Assembly: GCF_003402535.2 (NCBI RefSeq)
Contig: NZ_AP025171.1
Coordinates: 2,790,001 to 2,854,000 of the forward strand
DNA length: 64,000 bases
Direction of reading: 5' to 3'
From: Cupriavidus sp. P-10
GTDB lineage: Bacteria > Pseudomonadota > Gammaproteobacteria > Burkholderiales > Burkholderiaceae
Positions 62,682-64,000 of this stretch are shown here, piece after piece. A program made the position numbers and the translations under genes. The first letter of the stretch is position 1. Each line of letters starts with the position of its first letter. The notes below the pieces were generated by a model. The model made no database searches, was not told the DNA's origin, and saw nothing but the letters and a program-made list of their open reading frames with translations.

Positions 62682-63021
62682 GTGCGCAGGGGACGTTGTA
62701 GATGAGAAAGGTTGTGTCGGTGCAACGCGCCGATTCTGCCGGATTTACAGGGACAACGGCGTGACATGAGCCTGCGGCATCACGTCCCGCCTGCCACGAA
62801 GAAACATAAGAGCTCGTTACATCACTTATGCGGCAAATGTATTAAAACCAAACAACCACACCACTCCCATGGGCGGTATTACCCCAATCAAGTTAGTTTG
62901 CCGCCCCGCCGTTAGCCCGCAGACGCACACGCATGCCCCGACAGGCGTCAACCATGAATGACGCCGCAGATGCGTGTCACCGATGAGCAATGCGCAATGC
63001 GCTGAAGGAGGAGTGAGAAGC
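62682..63021. other. 340-bp divergent intergenic region between chrA and chemoreceptor
   Basis: Includes a relatively AT-rich section (62810-62890) where the promoters of both divergent genes probably lie. No clean sigma-28 promoter or dyad could be assigned. Confidence 0.4.
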
Positions 63022-64000
63022 ATGCTGGACAACCTGAGCCTGAAGAAAAAACTGCTGCTGCCGCTGGTGCTGAGCTGGGTCTGCCTGCTCGGCGTCACGC
63101 TGTGGAACGCCTGGCACATACGCAGCCTGCGCATGGAAGAGCGCCGGCTGGACCTGATCCATGTCACCGACACGGTCGTCTCGGTGGTGGCCAATTACGA
63201 GGCGCTGGCCAAGGCAGGCAAGCTGCCGCAGGAGGAGGCCAGGCAGCAGGCCATCGACCGCGTGCGCGCCATGCGCTTCGGCAGCGATGGTTACTTCACC
63301 GTCATGCGTTCCAACAGCGTGGTGCTGATGCACCCGTTCAAGGAAGACATGATTGGCAAGGTGATGGAGGACACGAAAGATCCCAACGGGGTCTACCTGT
63401 TCCGCAACATGATCGAGGTCGCCAAGGGGCCGGGCAAGGGCTTCGTCGAGTATGCATGGCCCAAGCCGGGCGCCGAGGCGGCACAGCCCAAGCTCAGCTA
63501 CGTGGCCACCTTCCGGCCATGGGACTGGGTTTTCGTCGCCGGCTTTTACATGGATGACATCGAAGCGACCTTCCACAAAGAGCTGATGAAAGCCTTCGGC
63601 CTGTTGCTGGCGGTCGGCGCGCTGATGTCGCTGGTGATGGTGCGCGTCTCCGCCAGCCTGCACCGCCAGCTCGGCGGCGAGCCGGCCACCACCGCGCAGA
63701 TCGCCGGCCGCATTGCCGAGGGCGATCTCGGCAGCCATGTCGACGTGCGCCCGGGCGACGAGCACAGCGTGCTGTTCGCGATGCAGCGCATGCAGACGCG
63801 CCTGACCGGCGCGATCGGCAGCATCCGCGGCTCGGCCGACTCGATCGCCGGCGCGGCCAAGCAGATCGCCGCGGGCAATGCCGACCTGTCGCGCCGCAGC
63901 GAGGAACAGGCCGCCTCGCTGCAGGAAACCGCCGCGAGCATGGAGCAGCTGACCAGCACCGTGCGCCAGAGCGCCGACAATGCGCGCCAGGCCAGTCACC
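63022..64000 (+). CDS. Methyl-accepting chemotaxis protein with single Cache domain, 3' end outside window
   Basis: The frame opens at an ATG at 63022 after AAGGAGGAG and is open to the window edge (326 residues). It has a first membrane helix (LLLPLVLSWVCLLGVTLW), a periplasmic sCache_2 domain (FGSDGYFTVM ... LMHPF, FVEYAWPKPG, SYVATFRPWDWVFVAGFYM), a second helix, HAMP (about residues 215-270) and the start of a signalling domain with IAAGNADLSRRSEEQAASL. The style is of a Tsr/Tar-like receptor for small organic acids. Confidence 0.93.
   Translation, partial: MLDNLSLKKKLLLPLVLSWVCLLGVTLWNAWHIRSLRMEERRLDLIHVTDTVVSVVANYEALAKAGKLPQEEARQQAIDRVRAMRFGSDGYFTVMRSNSVVLMHPFKEDMIGKVMEDTKDPNGVYLFRNMIEVAKGPGKGFVEYAWPKPGAEAAQPKLSYVATFRPWDWVFVAGFYMDDIEATFHKELMKAFGLLLAVGALMSLVMVRVSASLHRQLGGEPATTAQIAGRIAEGDLGSHVDVRPGDEHSVLFAMQRMQTRLTGAIGSIRGSADSIAGAAKQIAAGNADLSRRSEEQAASLQETAASMEQLTSTVRQSADNARQASH

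Noticed and set aside
62712..62915. 67-codon plus-strand frame between chrA and the chemoreceptor
   Set aside because: No ribosome binding site or family resemblance; lies in the expected promoter region.
1..64000. CRISPR arrays, rRNA, tRNA, integrases
   Set aside because: No regular spacer-repeat pattern, tRNA cloverleaf or recombinase sequence was recognised; the tandem arrays have no unique spacers.

Overview
The window is very GC-rich, densely coded and strongly biased to G/C at third codon positions. Its gene content is typical of a soil or metal-resistant Burkholderiales bacterium: a CzcICBA heavy-metal RND efflux set, a Bug-type solute receptor, SfnB/DszA-like flavin enzymes, several LysR regulators and a ChrA chromate transporter. 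Cupriavidus (necator or taiwanensis group) is the most likely genus. That is inferred from gene style only; no search was run. No rRNA, tRNA, CRISPR array or intact insertion sequence was seen.

Layout. 1-1410: a cytochrome P450 followed by an antibiotic-biosynthesis-monooxygenase-like gene cut by the window edge. 1602-7874: czcICBA on the minus strand. 8121-9403: a small exported FDPY-repeat protein facing a sigma factor/zinc-finger anti-sigma pair. 9469-11843: an AAA ATPase and an alpha/beta hydrolase. 12044-14634: an SfnB-like flavin dehydrogenase and an FMN monooxygenase, followed by a decayed metN-metI remnant. 15280-21204: a Dpp-type ABC importer with an AhpD-fold protein. 21484-22056: a DUF2889 protein. 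22084-28560: a sugar-acid-type catabolic cluster (Bug receptor, SAF-domain oxidoreductase, IlvD/Edd dehydratase, beta-hydroxyacid dehydrogenase, VOC protein) with a divergent LysR. 28571-33750: a GNAT acetyltransferase and a 1514-residue helicase-nuclease with defence-like architecture. 34118-35369: an ArsR-type regulator and a small acidic protein. 35392-39103: a LysR divergent from a carotenoid-cleavage-type oxygenase, and a zinc alcohol dehydrogenase. 39212-43461: a phospholipase-D-family lipoprotein, an amino-acid permease and an LprI-like protein. 43482-44025: a DinJ/YafQ toxin-antitoxin pair. 44355-46517: a TonB-dependent siderophore receptor behind a near-perfect Fur box. 46868-51121: an allantoin operon (NCS1 permease, racemase, PuuE allantoinase, GntR regulator). 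51180-56263: small proteins, DUF427, an SDR, a DJ-1-family protein and a penicillin acylase. 56390-61161: a PepSY / DUF2271 / DUF4198 / ApbE / flavoreductase operon that looks like an envelope flavinylated electron-transfer system under iron control. 61458-62681: chrA. 63022 to the end: a chemoreceptor cut by the window edge.

Three things stand out. First, short tandem duplications (10-13 bp, often exactly 12) repeatedly lie across or beside stop codons and gene starts. Second, two multi-gene systems lack an obvious substrate: the flavinylation operon and the sugar-acid cluster. Third, the lone helicase-nuclease sits inside a stretch that looks less GC-rich than its surroundings. Several clean inverted repeats in divergent promoters give concrete operator candidates.
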